Part shown: piece after piece, positions 9,567-18,630 of the stretch
Layout of the letters: every line of letters begins with the position of its first letter
Position numbering within the stretch: position 1 is the first letter of the stretch
The notes under the pieces: generated by a model
Seen by the model: the letters and a program-made list of their open reading frames with translations, nothing else
Told to the model about the DNA's origin: nothing
Database searches by the model: none
Translations under genes and position numbers: made by a program
Assembly (NCBI GenBank): GCA_965221105.1
Contig: OZ244871.1
Location: forward strand, 620,001 to 684,000
From: GM7GCV1 sp965221105
GTDB taxonomy: Bacteria > Pseudomonadota > Gammaproteobacteria > Pseudomonadales > GM7GCV1
Direction: 5' to 3'
Length of the DNA: 64,000 bases

Positions 9567-10790
9567 TTACTTGATAATTTTTGAAACAACACCTGCACCG
9601 ACGGTTCGCCCGCCTTCACGGATCGCGAAACGCAGGCCTTCTTCCATGGCGATCGGCGCAATCAGTTCAACAGTCATCTGAATGTTGTCGCCGGGCATAA
9701 CCATTTCCACGCCATCTGGCAGCTCAACGGCACCGGTTACATCAGTTGTACGGAAGTAGAACTGCGGACGATAGCCCTTGAAGAAGGGTGTGTGGCGCCC
9801 ACCCTCTTCCTTGGATAGTACGTAGACTTCGGCCTCAAAGTTAGTGTGCGGATTAATTGAACCAGGCTTGGCCAGTACTTGTCCTCGCTCAACTTCTTCA
9901 CGCTTGGTACCACGAAGCAAGGCACCAATGTTTTCGCCCGCTCGACCTTCATCGAGCAGTTTGCGAAACATTTCTACCCCGGTGCAGGTAGTGGTCTGGG
10001 TTTCGTTGAGGCCAACGATTTCCACTTCGTCGCCAGTGCTGATGATACCGCGTTCAACACGACCAGTCACTACGGTACCGCGTCCGGAAATCGAGAAAAC
10101 GTCTTCGATCGGCATGATAAAATCGCCATCAATGGCACGCTCAGGCTCGGGAATGTACTCATCGAGGGTCTCAACCAGCTTCATGACGGCAGATGTACCA
10201 AGCTCGTCACCATCTTCGCCGTTCAATGCCATAAGGGCAGAACCAGCAATAATGGGTGTATCGTCACCCGGGAACTCATAGGTATCAAGCAGCTCACGCA
10301 ACTCCATTTCAACCAGTTCCATCATTTCGTTATACTCGTCTGAGCCAACACCGCCACAGTCTTCAGCCAGCAGGTCTGCCTTGTTCAGAAATACCAGAAT
10401 GTAGGGAACGCCAACCTGACGCGATAACAGGATGTGCTCACGAGTCTGAGGCATAGGTCCATCAGTAGCGCCACACACCAGGATCGCTCCATCCATCTGG
10501 GCTGCACCAGTGATCATGTTTTTCACATAGTCGGCGTGTCCTGGGCAGTCAACGTGTGCGTAGTGGCGGTTCGGAGAATCGTATTCCACGTGAGAGGTCG
10601 CAATGGTAATACCGCGCTCTTTCTCCTCAGGAGCATTGTCAATGCCATCAAAGCCGACCATTTCTCCGCCCCACACTTCCGAGCATACGCGGGTCAGCGC
10701 TGCCGTCAAAGTCGTTTTACCGTGGTCAACGTGGCCAATAGTGCCCACGTTAACGTGGGGTTTCGTACGTTCAAATTTTTCTTTAGACAT
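9567..10790 (-). CDS. tuf: Elongation factor Tu, diverged copy 1 of the str operon
   Basis: The 407-aa protein has the EF-Tu G motifs GHVDHGKTT, DCPGHADYV and NKAD and both beta-barrel domains. It carries aminoacyl-tRNA to the ribosome. It is last in the rpsL-rpsG-fusA-tuf operon, 67 bases after fusA, with AGAGGA upstream of the ATG. By hand alignment it differs from copy 2 (26982-28175) at roughly 60-65 positions, about 84% identity. It also carries 10 extra residues after NKAD (LLAEDCGGVGSDEYNEMM against MVDDEELI). Most gammaproteobacteria keep the two copies almost identical. Confidence 0.97.
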   Translation of the reverse strand: MSKEKFERTKPHVNVGTIGHVDHGKTTLTAALTRVCSEVWGGEMVGFDGIDNAPEEKERGITIATSHVEYDSPNRHYAHVDCPGHADYVKNMITGAAQMDGAILVCGATDGPMPQTREHILLSRQVGVPYILVFLNKADLLAEDCGGVGSDEYNEMMELVEMELRELLDTYEFPGDDTPIIAGSALMALNGEDGDELGTSAVMKLVETLDEYIPEPERAIDGDFIMPIEDVFSISGRGTVVTGRVERGIISTGDEVEIVGLNETQTTTCTGVEMFRKLLDEGRAGENIGALLRGTKREEVERGQVLAKPGSINPHTNFEAEVYVLSKEEGGRHTPFFKGYRPQFYFRTTDVTGAVELPDGVEMVMPGDNIQMTVELIAPIAMEEGLRFAIREGGRTVGAGVVSKIIK

Positions 10791-10857
10791 CTCGCATGTT
10801 CCTCTAAAGTCGTTTGTCTAACATCAAAAGATACCGGGTTTTATATCTGGCCGATAT

Positions 10858-12963
10858 TTAGCCAGACGTATTTTTAGCAATCACTTCCTGGGCCACGTTG
10901 CTTGGGGCTTCGGCGTAATGCAAAAATTCCATTGTATAGGTGGCGCGACCCTGAGTCGCGGAGCGTAAATCAGTCGCGTAGCCAAACATCTCAGCCAGCG
11001 GAACCTCCGCATTAATCACCCTACCGGATGGGTTTTCATCCATCCCCTGAATTAATCCACGGCGACGATTTAAATCACCGACCACATCACCCATGTTTTC
11101 TTCCGGGGTGACAACTTCTACCTGCATCATGGGTTCGAGCAGCACAGCTCCGCCGTGCTCCGAGAGGCTTCTTGTCGCCATCGAGGCCGCGATCTTAAAC
11201 GCCATTTCGCTGGAGTCAACATCGTGGAAGGAGCCGTCGTACAGCGTTGCCTTGAGTCCCAGAAGTGGATAGCCGGCCAGTACACCATTCTGCATCTGTT
11301 CAGTGATGCCTTTTTCAACCGCTGGAATGTACTCCTTGGGTACGATGCCGCCGACGATTGCATTGACAAATTCCAGTTCTTCCGCATTTTCATTGTCCGT
11401 GGGCTCGAATTTTATCCAAACGTGTCCGTACTGACCACGGCCGCCAGACTGGCGTACAAACTTGCCCTCGATTTCTGCAGTGTTGCGAATCGCTTCCCGA
11501 TATGCAACCTGGGGCTTGCCAATACTGGCCTCCACGCTGAACTCGCGCTTCATGCGGTCAACGATGATATCGAGATGAAGCTCTCCCATACCGGAAATAA
11601 TAGTTTGTCCGGTTTCCTCGTCCGTCTGGACTTGGAATGAGGGATCTTCCTGAGCGAGTTTGCCTAATGCGACACTCATCTTCTCCTGGTCTGGCTTGGA
11701 GCGGGGTTCCACTGCAACCGAAATCACCGGGTCTGGAAAATCCATGCGCTCCAGCGTGATTACGCTATCTTGCGAACAGAGCGTGTCGCCCGTGGTGACA
11801 TCCTTGAGGCCAATACCCGCAGCAATATCACCTGCCAGCACTTCCTTGATTTCTTCACGGTTGTTGGAGTGCATTTGCACCATGCGGCCGATACGTTCCT
11901 TTTTGCCCTTCACCGGGTTGTACAGCGTGTCCCCCGAACTCAAGGTGCCAGAGTACACGCGAAAAAAAGTCAGTGTACCTACAAAAGGGTCGGTTGCTAT
12001 TTTGAACGCCAGCGCAGCGAATGGCGCATCATCATTTGCTTCTCTGGAATCTGTATCACCGCTCTCCAACTCACCTTCAATGGCTTTAACCTCTGTGGGC
12101 GCTGGCAGATACTCTATAACGGCATCCAACACAGCCTGAACACCTTTGTTCTTAAAGGCAGATCCACCCAAAACAGGAACAATCTCATTGGTCAGGCAGC
12201 GGACGCGTATTCCCTGCTTGATTTCCTCTTCGCTGAGTTCGCCCGCATCGAGGTATTTTTCTGTCAATTCGTCTGTGGCTTCGGCAGCGGCCTCCACAAG
12301 CTGCTCGCGCAACTCTTCGCATTGCCGCAGCATATTCGCGGGAATATCTTCGTATTCAAAGGTCATACCCTGGTCGTTTTCGTTCCAGATAATGGCCTTC
12401 ATCCTGACCAGATCGACCACCCCACGGAAACCATCCTCAACACCAATTGTCATTTGCAGAGGAATGGCGCGTGCACCCAAGCGTTCACCAAGCTGGCCGA
12501 CCACTTCGAGGAAGTCGGCTCCAGCTCGGTCCATCTTGTTCACGAACACCATACGGGGCACTTCGTATTTGTTGGCCTGCCGCCAGACGGTCTCGGTCTG
12601 AGGCTGAACTCCTGAGGAACCACACAATACCACGACAGCGCCGTCCAGGACCCGCAGAGAACGCTCGACTTCGATCGTAAAGTCCACATGTCCCGGAGTA
12701 TCGATAATGTTAATGCGATGCTGGTCGAACTGCTGCTGCATACCAGCCCAGAAACAGGTCGTCGCAGCCGATGTGATGGTAATGCCCCGCTCCTGTTCCT
12801 GCTCCATCCAGTCCATGGTAGCCGCACCATCGTGAACCTCACCAATTTTATGTGACATTCCGGTATAGAAGAGCACACGCTCGGTCGTCGTCGTCTTACC
12901 GGCATCCACATGCGCACAGATGCCGATATTGCGATAACGCTCAATAGGGGTTTTACGCGCCAC
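10858..12963 (-). CDS. fusA: Elongation factor G (main copy)
   Basis: The 701-aa protein is of canonical EF-G length, with P-loop AHVDAGKTTTTERVL, DTPGHVDFTIEVERS, NKMDRAGADF and the domain IV/V motifs VDSSEMAFKIA and GDLNRRRGLI. It drives tRNA-mRNA translocation. It lies third in the str operon and probably starts with GTG at 12963, which is directly followed by family-typical residues (MARKTPIERYRNIG). It pairs functionally with the fusA2 product nearby. Confidence 0.97.
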   Translation of the reverse strand: MARKTPIERYRNIGICAHVDAGKTTTTERVLFYTGMSHKIGEVHDGAATMDWMEQEQERGITITSAATTCFWAGMQQQFDQHRINIIDTPGHVDFTIEVERSLRVLDGAVVVLCGSSGVQPQTETVWRQANKYEVPRMVFVNKMDRAGADFLEVVGQLGERLGARAIPLQMTIGVEDGFRGVVDLVRMKAIIWNENDQGMTFEYEDIPANMLRQCEELREQLVEAAAEATDELTEKYLDAGELSEEEIKQGIRVRCLTNEIVPVLGGSAFKNKGVQAVLDAVIEYLPAPTEVKAIEGELESGDTDSREANDDAPFAALAFKIATDPFVGTLTFFRVYSGTLSSGDTLYNPVKGKKERIGRMVQMHSNNREEIKEVLAGDIAAGIGLKDVTTGDTLCSQDSVITLERMDFPDPVISVAVEPRSKPDQEKMSVALGKLAQEDPSFQVQTDEETGQTIISGMGELHLDIIVDRMKREFSVEASIGKPQVAYREAIRNTAEIEGKFVRQSGGRGQYGHVWIKFEPTDNENAEELEFVNAIVGGIVPKEYIPAVEKGITEQMQNGVLAGYPLLGLKATLYDGSFHDVDSSEMAFKIAASMATRSLSEHGGAVLLEPMMQVEVVTPEENMGDVVGDLNRRRGLIQGMDENPSGRVINAEVPLAEMFGYATDLRSATQGRATYTMEFLHYAEAPSNVAQEVIAKNTSG

Positions 12964-13070
12964 CCGGGAAATCCAGCTCAGTTCGTGAAGAATTAAAGAC
13001 GTCGTCGGAACAGCATAAGGCAGCTATTCAAGCCACCCTGTTCTGCATTGAAAGACTGCAGCCACGCCGC

Positions 13071-13541
13071 CTAGAAGCGGAAGTGGGAGAAGGCCTTGTT
13101 GGCCTCCGCCATGCGATGAACATCCTCGCGCCGCTTGACGGCATTGCCTCGATTTCCGGCGGCATCTGCCATCTCTCCGGCCAGACGCTGCGCCATGGAT
13201 TTTTCACCTCGTCCCCGCGAGTATTCAACAAGCCACCGCATGGCCAGTGCAACGCGCCGGGAGGGCCGAACTTCCACCGGAACCTGATAGGTCGCACCGC
13301 CAACACGGCGAGACTTCACTTCGACCTGAGGTGCGATATTTTCCAATGCCTCATCAAAAACCTCAATGGGGTCACGCTTGGTTCGCTCCTCCACCAGATC
13401 AAGGGCACCGTACACGATCTTCTCTGCAACAGATTTCTTTCCACTCACCATCAGGTGGTTCATGAATTTCGCAAGTGTGACATTGCCGAATTTCGGATCA
13501 GGCAGAATTTCTCGTTTGGCGGCGATTCTTCTTCTGGGCAT
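13071..13541 (-). CDS. rpsG: Small-subunit ribosomal protein S7
   Basis: The 156-aa protein begins MPRRRIAAKREILPDPKFG and contains NHLMVSGKKSVAEKI and GGATYQVPVEVRP, standard for S7, which nucleates the 30S head by binding the 3' domain of 16S rRNA and lies near the E site. Its length matches the bacterial family. It is the second gene of the str operon, where in E. coli S7 represses translation of the operon; the 135-base rpsL-rpsG spacer here could hold such a site, but I did not model it. Confidence 0.97.
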   Translation of the reverse strand: MPRRRIAAKREILPDPKFGNVTLAKFMNHLMVSGKKSVAEKIVYGALDLVEERTKRDPIEVFDEALENIAPQVEVKSRRVGGATYQVPVEVRPSRRVALAMRWLVEYSRGRGEKSMAQRLAGEMADAAGNRGNAVKRREDVHRMAEANKAFSHFRF

Positions 13542-13676
13542 AATGTTTTCTCTTCAGGTTGTTTTCCGGGATACACACTGCCCGTATGACCCGGCCTTAC
13601 TATTGAATTAATCAGTACCGACGGTTTTTCCGGTCACGCTCATCCGTTGAAAACCGGAATAAAAAATCGGAATTAT

Positions 13677-14048
13677 TTATTTGGGCCGTTTGGCACCATA
13701 TTTGGATCGACCCTGCTTGCGATCATTCACTCCCGCACAATCCAGCGTGCCGCGAACCGTGTGATAGCGCACACCGGGCAAGTCCTTGACCCGACCACCA
13801 CGAATCAGAACAACACTGTGTTCCTGAAGGTTGTGGCCTTCACCCCCAATGTAGGAGGCAACTTCATATCCATTGGTCAGACGAACACGGCACACCTTGC
13901 GCAGTGCAGAATTCGGCTTTTTGGGAGTGGTCGTGTAGACACGCGTGCAGACTCCACGACGCTGCGGGTTTGCCTGCAATGCAGGCACGTCACTCTTGAC
14001 AACCCTGCGTTTGCGAGGCTTGCGAACCAGTTGGTTAATGGTGGCCAT
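13677..14048 (-). CDS. rpsL: Small-subunit ribosomal protein S12
   Basis: The 123-aa protein has the invariant S12 segments TTTPKKPNSALRKV and GGRVKDLPGVRYH. S12 sits in the decoding centre and controls accuracy. The lysines that mutate to give streptomycin resistance (E. coli K43 and K88 positions) are both wild type, so the protein predicts a streptomycin-sensitive ribosome. It is the first gene of the str operon, with its own promoter 74 bases upstream. Confidence 0.97.
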   Translation of the reverse strand: MATINQLVRKPRKRRVVKSDVPALQANPQRRGVCTRVYTTTPKKPNSALRKVCRVRLTNGYEVASYIGGEGHNLQEHSVVLIRGGRVKDLPGVRYHTVRGTLDCAGVNDRKQGRSKYGAKRPK

Positions 14049-14121
14049 TAAAACTCCGGGTCAATCAAAGTGCCACACGCGGAGTGCAGGGCACAGGTCT
14101 GGTCGAATTTTAGGAGCGCGA

Positions 14122-14150
14122 ATTCTAATGATGGCTCCCGGGTGCGTCAA
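14122..14150 (-). promoter_or_regulatory. Sigma-70 promoter of the rpsL-rpsG-fusA-tuf operon
   Basis: On the minus strand TTGACG (14150-14145) and TAGAAT (14127-14122) are separated by exactly 17 bases. The start region after the -10 is GC-rich (CGCGCTCC), as at stringently controlled promoters. It sits between the rpoC terminator and rpsL. Confidence 0.75.
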
Positions 14151-14231
14151 GCACTGCACAACACCTCCCGTTGACGTCACTGGTATCAACCGATTACAGA
14201 ACCACGCTCGGGAGCTGATCAGGCCGCTGCG

Positions 14232-14258
14232 AAAAAGGCTGGAGCCTGCGACTCCAGC
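14232..14258 (-). terminator. Rho-independent terminator after rpoC
   Basis: On the minus strand GCTGGAG pairs with CTCCAGC across a 7-base loop (14258-14238) and is followed by a run of five T (14236-14232). It lies 23 bases beyond the rpoC stop and ends the rpoBC transcript before the rpsL promoter. Confidence 0.88.
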
Positions 14259-14280
14259 TCAATGGCAAAACCCCCTTCGG

Positions 14281-17200
14281 TTACTCTTCTGCTACCGAAG
14301 CCTCCGTCGATTCGGCGTCAACTTCCTCCCCCTCAGCATTTGAATCATCACCCAGGGCTTCGGCAAGCTGCGCTTCTACCTGCTCGCCACTCAAATCCCA
14401 TTCCTCGCGGATCTTGCGGCGATTCTCGTGGTAGGCAAGCCCTGTTCCTGCAGGAATCAGACGGCCCACGACCACATTTTCTTTTAAACCGCGCAAATTA
14501 TCGCGTTTGCCGGTCACCGAGGCTTCGGTCAGGACACGTGTGGTCTCTTGGAAGGAAGCCGCCGAAATAAAGGATTCCGTAGCCAGTGAAGCCTTGGTAA
14601 TGCCCAGCAGCAAGCGCTCGAACCGCGGTGGAACTGTATCCTCTTTCCCGATGCGATCCAGCTCATCGATCATGGCGTTGTATTCAATTTGCTCACCTTT
14701 CACAAAGTGCGAGTCGCCCATATCGATCACCTCAACCTTGCGCAGCATTTGGCGGCAAATCACTTCGATGTGCTTGTCGTTAATACCGACTCCCTGGAGT
14801 CGATAGACCTCCTGGATCTCATTGGTGATGTAACGTGCCAACTCTTCGACGCCTTTGAGTCGGAGGATATCATGCGGATTGGGCGGCCCATCACAGATGA
14901 CCTCACCCTTTTCAACGTGCTCACCTTCAAATACAAGAATCTGACGCCACTTGGGAATCAGGATTTCCCAGTGCTGGGAGCCATCTTCCAGAATCGTTCC
15001 AGCAGGTGGGAAGATCTGTAGACGCCGCTTGCCCTTGGTTTCCTTACCGAAGGCAACGGTTCCCGAGATCTCGGCCAGAATGCTGTGATCCTTGGGCTTG
15101 CGAGCTTCGAACAAATCTGCAACCCGAGGCAAACCGCCGGTAATGTCACGTGTCATGGAGCCTTCCTGCGGAATGCGGGCAATGACATCGCCGATGCCAA
15201 TATGGTCGCCGTCACTCAGAGTAACCAATGAGTGGGCGGGCAGCAGATAGTGTGCCGGAACCTTGGAATTCGGAATAAGCAGCTCCTTACCCTTGGCGTC
15301 CACCAGGGCCACTGTGGGGCGCATATCCTTGCCGGCTGCAGGGCGCTCATTGGGATCGATAACCTCGAAACTGCTCAAGCCCGTCAGTTCATCAGTCTGC
15401 TCACGCACGGACAGACCTTCCTCCACACCGGAGAACCGAACCTGGCCGGCAACCTCGGAAATAATCGGACGAGTGTGGGGATCCCAGTTGGCAACCACCG
15501 CGCCACCCTCAACCCGGTCTCCAGCTTTCACCTTGATCAAGGCACCGTAGGGAAGCTTATAACGTTCACACTCCCGGCCGGTCTCAATCTCGGCAACAAC
15601 CAGCTCACCAGAGCGAGACGTGGCTACCAGCTCTCCTTTTTCGCGCTCAACCAGCTTCAGGTTTACAAAGCGGATAATGCCTTCCTGCTTGACCCGGATA
15701 CTGTCCTCGGCAGAGGCCCGGCTGGCAGCACCACCGATGTGGAACGTCCTCATGGTCAACTGGGTACCAGGTTCCCCGATGGATTGCGCAGCAATAACTC
15801 CGACGGATTCCCCCTTGTTGATCTTGTGGCCACGCGCGAGATCACGCCCGTAACATTCAGCACAGATACCATAGCGGCTTTCACAGGTAATGGGGGATCG
15901 AACCATGACAGAATCTATACCAACGGACTCGATGGTTTCTATCCACTTCTCGTCGATCATGGTACCTGCCGGAACAATGACCTCATCGTCCCCACCATGG
16001 GTGACATCCTGGGCTACAACCCGACCAAGAATACGGTCTCCAAGCGATTCGATGATGTCGCCGCCCTCGATAACCGGCGTCATGGTCAAACCTTCTTTGG
16101 TGCCACAATCGCTTTCGGTGATGACCACATCTTGAGCGACATCCACCAGGCGGCGCGTCAGATACCCGGAGTTCGCCGTTTTCAGCGCCGTATCCGCCAG
16201 TCCCTTACGCGCACCATGGGTTGAGATAAAGTACTGCAATACACTCAACCCTTCGCGGAAATTCGCAGTGATCGGTGTTTCAATGATCGAACCATCCGGG
16301 CGCGCCATGAGACCGCGCATACCAGCGAGCTGACGAATCTGGGCGGGTGAACCCCGCGCACCGGAGTCCGCCATCATAAAGACGGAGTTGAAGGAATCCT
16401 GCTCTTCCTCTTCGCCATCGCGGTTGGTCACAGTCTCCTTACTGATACCTTCCATCATGGACTTGGCCAGCACATCGTTGGCGCGGGACCAGATATCAAT
16501 AACCTTGTTGTACTTCTCGCCCTGAGTTACCAGGCCGGAAGCAAACTGAGACTCAATGTCCTTAACTTCGGTGTCGGCACGACTAATGATATCTTCTTTT
16601 TCGTCGGGAATAACGAAATCGTTTACGCCAATGGATGAGCCAGATTTGGTTGAGTACTCAAACCCCATGTACATCAGCTGATCAGCAAAGATAACCGTCG
16701 CCTTGAGCCCAACTGTGCGATAGCACACGTCGATCAGACGCGAAATGGCTTTCTTCACCAGCGGTCTGTTCACCAGCTCGAAAGGCATACCTTCAGGCAT
16801 GATCCCCCATACCAGTATGCGCCCCACGGTCGTGTCCTCGAACAGTTCACGCTCGATGCGCTCACCATCCTCGGAGAAAGTCACTTCGGCAAGGCGCACC
16901 TTGACGCGAGCGTGCAGTTCAACCTGCCCGGTGTTGTATGCCCGCTCCACCTCGGCCACTTCCGCAAAACACATCCCTTCACCGCGCGCATTGATCTTCT
17001 CACGCGTCATGTAATAGAGGCCGAGCACCACGTCCTGAGAAGGAACAATGATGGGGTCTCCATTTGCCGGTGACAGAATATTGTTGGTCGACATCATCAA
17101 TGCCCGCGATTCCAACTGAGCCTCCAGGGTCAGCGGCACATGCACAGCCATCTGGTCGCCGTCAAAGTCCGCGTTGTATGCCGAGCACACCAGGGGGTGC

Positions 17201-18546
17201 AGCTGGATGGCTTTGCCCTCAATCAGCACAGGCTCAAATGCCTGGATGCCCAGTCGGTGCAACGTCGGAGCACGATTCAGCAGTACCGGATGCTCCCGGA
17301 TAACCTCGTCGAGAATATCCCAGACCACTGCCTCTTCACGCTCGACCATTTTCTTGGCGGCCTTGATAGTGGTCGCCAGTCCACGCAATTCAAGCTTGCT
17401 GAAGATAAAGGGCTTGAATAGCTCCAGAGCCATTTTCTTGGGCAACCCACACTGGTGCAGGCGCAGCGTGGGGCCACACACGATCACCGATCGGCCAGAG
17501 TAATCAACCCGCTTGCCGAGAAGATTCTGGCGAAAACGCCCCTGTTTACCCTTGATCATATCGGCCAGGGATTTCAGCGGGCGACGGTTTGACCCGGTTA
17601 TGGCGCGACCACGCCGGCCATTGTCCAGAAGAGCATCCACGGATTCCTGCAGCATACGCTTCTCATTGCGAACGATGATGTCTGGCGCGTTCAGTTCCAG
17701 CAGTCGCTTGAGCCGGTTGTTGCGGTTGATGACCCTTCTGTACAAATCGTTCAGGTCGGATGTTGCGAACCTGCCGCCATCGAGAGGTACCAGAGGGCGC
17801 AAATCGGGCGGCAATACCGGTAGAACTTCCATCACCATCCAGGATGGCTTGTTGCCCGAGTTGTAAAACGCCTCCATGAGCTTGACGCGCTTTGACAGCT
17901 TCTTGATCTTGGTTTCTGACTTGGTGGCAGGAATCTCTTCACGGAGACGTGCAATCTCAGATTCCAGATCTATATCGGCCAGCAGAGCCTGTATGGCTTC
18001 AGCGCCCATCAGGGCTTCAAACTCATCGCCGAACTGTTCCATGGCTTCGAAGTACTGCTCATCAGTCAGCAGCTGACCCAGTTCCAGGTCGGTCATCCCC
18101 GGTTCGATCACCACGTATGATTCAAAATAGAGCACGCGTTCAATTTCACGCAGGGTCATATCCAGCATCAGGCCTATACGCGATGGAAGTGACTTCAGAA
18201 ACCAGATATGCGCACAGGGTGTCGCCAGCTCAATGTGCCCCATGCGCTCGCGGCGGACCTTGGAAACTGTTACCTCGACACCACATTTCTCACAGACGAT
18301 GCCGCGATGCTTCATACGCCGGTATTTTCCGCACAGACATTCATAGTCTTTGATCGGACCAAAAATCTTGGCACAGAACAAACCGTCACGTTCCGGCTTG
18401 AAGGTTCGATAGTTAATGGTTTCAGGTTTTTTGACTTCACCAAAAGACCAGGATCGAATCATCTCCGGTGAAGCCAGACTGATGCGGATAGCGTCAAACT
18501 CGTCCTCTTGGGACTGCGATTTAAGCATTTGTAGCAAGTCTTGCAT
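14281..18546 (-). CDS. rpoC: RNA polymerase beta-prime subunit
   Basis: The 1421-aa protein carries the N-terminal zinc-binding cysteines (CLCGKYRRMKHRGIVCEKCGVE) around residues 70-88, the catalytic Mg2+ loop NADFDGDQMAVH, the bridge-helix/trigger-loop region and the second zinc site (CGICAECYGRDL-like). It forms the core enzyme with RpoB, RpoA and RpoZ. AAAGG lies just before the ATG. It follows rpoB by 84 bases and ends at a strong hairpin terminator. The length is slightly above E. coli (1407). Confidence 0.98.
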   Translation of the reverse strand: MQDLLQMLKSQSQEDEFDAIRISLASPEMIRSWSFGEVKKPETINYRTFKPERDGLFCAKIFGPIKDYECLCGKYRRMKHRGIVCEKCGVEVTVSKVRRERMGHIELATPCAHIWFLKSLPSRIGLMLDMTLREIERVLYFESYVVIEPGMTDLELGQLLTDEQYFEAMEQFGDEFEALMGAEAIQALLADIDLESEIARLREEIPATKSETKIKKLSKRVKLMEAFYNSGNKPSWMVMEVLPVLPPDLRPLVPLDGGRFATSDLNDLYRRVINRNNRLKRLLELNAPDIIVRNEKRMLQESVDALLDNGRRGRAITGSNRRPLKSLADMIKGKQGRFRQNLLGKRVDYSGRSVIVCGPTLRLHQCGLPKKMALELFKPFIFSKLELRGLATTIKAAKKMVEREEAVVWDILDEVIREHPVLLNRAPTLHRLGIQAFEPVLIEGKAIQLHPLVCSAYNADFDGDQMAVHVPLTLEAQLESRALMMSTNNILSPANGDPIIVPSQDVVLGLYYMTREKINARGEGMCFAEVAEVERAYNTGQVELHARVKVRLAEVTFSEDGERIERELFEDTTVGRILVWGIMPEGMPFELVNRPLVKKAISRLIDVCYRTVGLKATVIFADQLMYMGFEYSTKSGSSIGVNDFVIPDEKEDIISRADTEVKDIESQFASGLVTQGEKYNKVIDIWSRANDVLAKSMMEGISKETVTNRDGEEEEQDSFNSVFMMADSGARGSPAQIRQLAGMRGLMARPDGSIIETPITANFREGLSVLQYFISTHGARKGLADTALKTANSGYLTRRLVDVAQDVVITESDCGTKEGLTMTPVIEGGDIIESLGDRILGRVVAQDVTHGGDDEVIVPAGTMIDEKWIETIESVGIDSVMVRSPITCESRYGICAECYGRDLARGHKINKGESVGVIAAQSIGEPGTQLTMRTFHIGGAASRASAEDSIRVKQEGIIRFVNLKLVEREKGELVATSRSGELVVAEIETGRECERYKLPYGALIKVKAGDRVEGGAVVANWDPHTRPIISEVAGQVRFSGVEEGLSVREQTDELTGLSSFEVIDPNERPAAGKDMRPTVALVDAKGKELLIPNSKVPAHYLLPAHSLVTLSDGDHIGIGDVIARIPQEGSMTRDITGGLPRVADLFEARKPKDHSILAEISGTVAFGKETKGKRRLQIFPPAGTILEDGSQHWEILIPKWRQILVFEGEHVEKGEVICDGPPNPHDILRLKGVEELARYITNEIQEVYRLQGVGINDKHIEVICRQMLRKVEVIDMGDSHFVKGEQIEYNAMIDELDRIGKEDTVPPRFERLLLGITKASLATESFISAASFQETTRVLTEASVTGKRDNLRGLKENVVVGRLIPAGTGLAYHENRRKIREEWDLSGEQVEAQLAEALGDDSNAEGEEVDAESTEASVAEE

Positions 18547-18630
18547 TACCTTTACTCCAATATCTCGTTATTCAGTTGTCATTGTTCAGTTTCGCGGCAA
18601 TTGCCACCAGGGGTTTCATAACAACCAGAA

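Noticed and set aside
15232..16224. 330-codon frame opposite rpoC
   Set aside because: A GC-driven shadow of a conserved gene; the many long antisense frames across rpoBC, fusA and tuf have the same cause.
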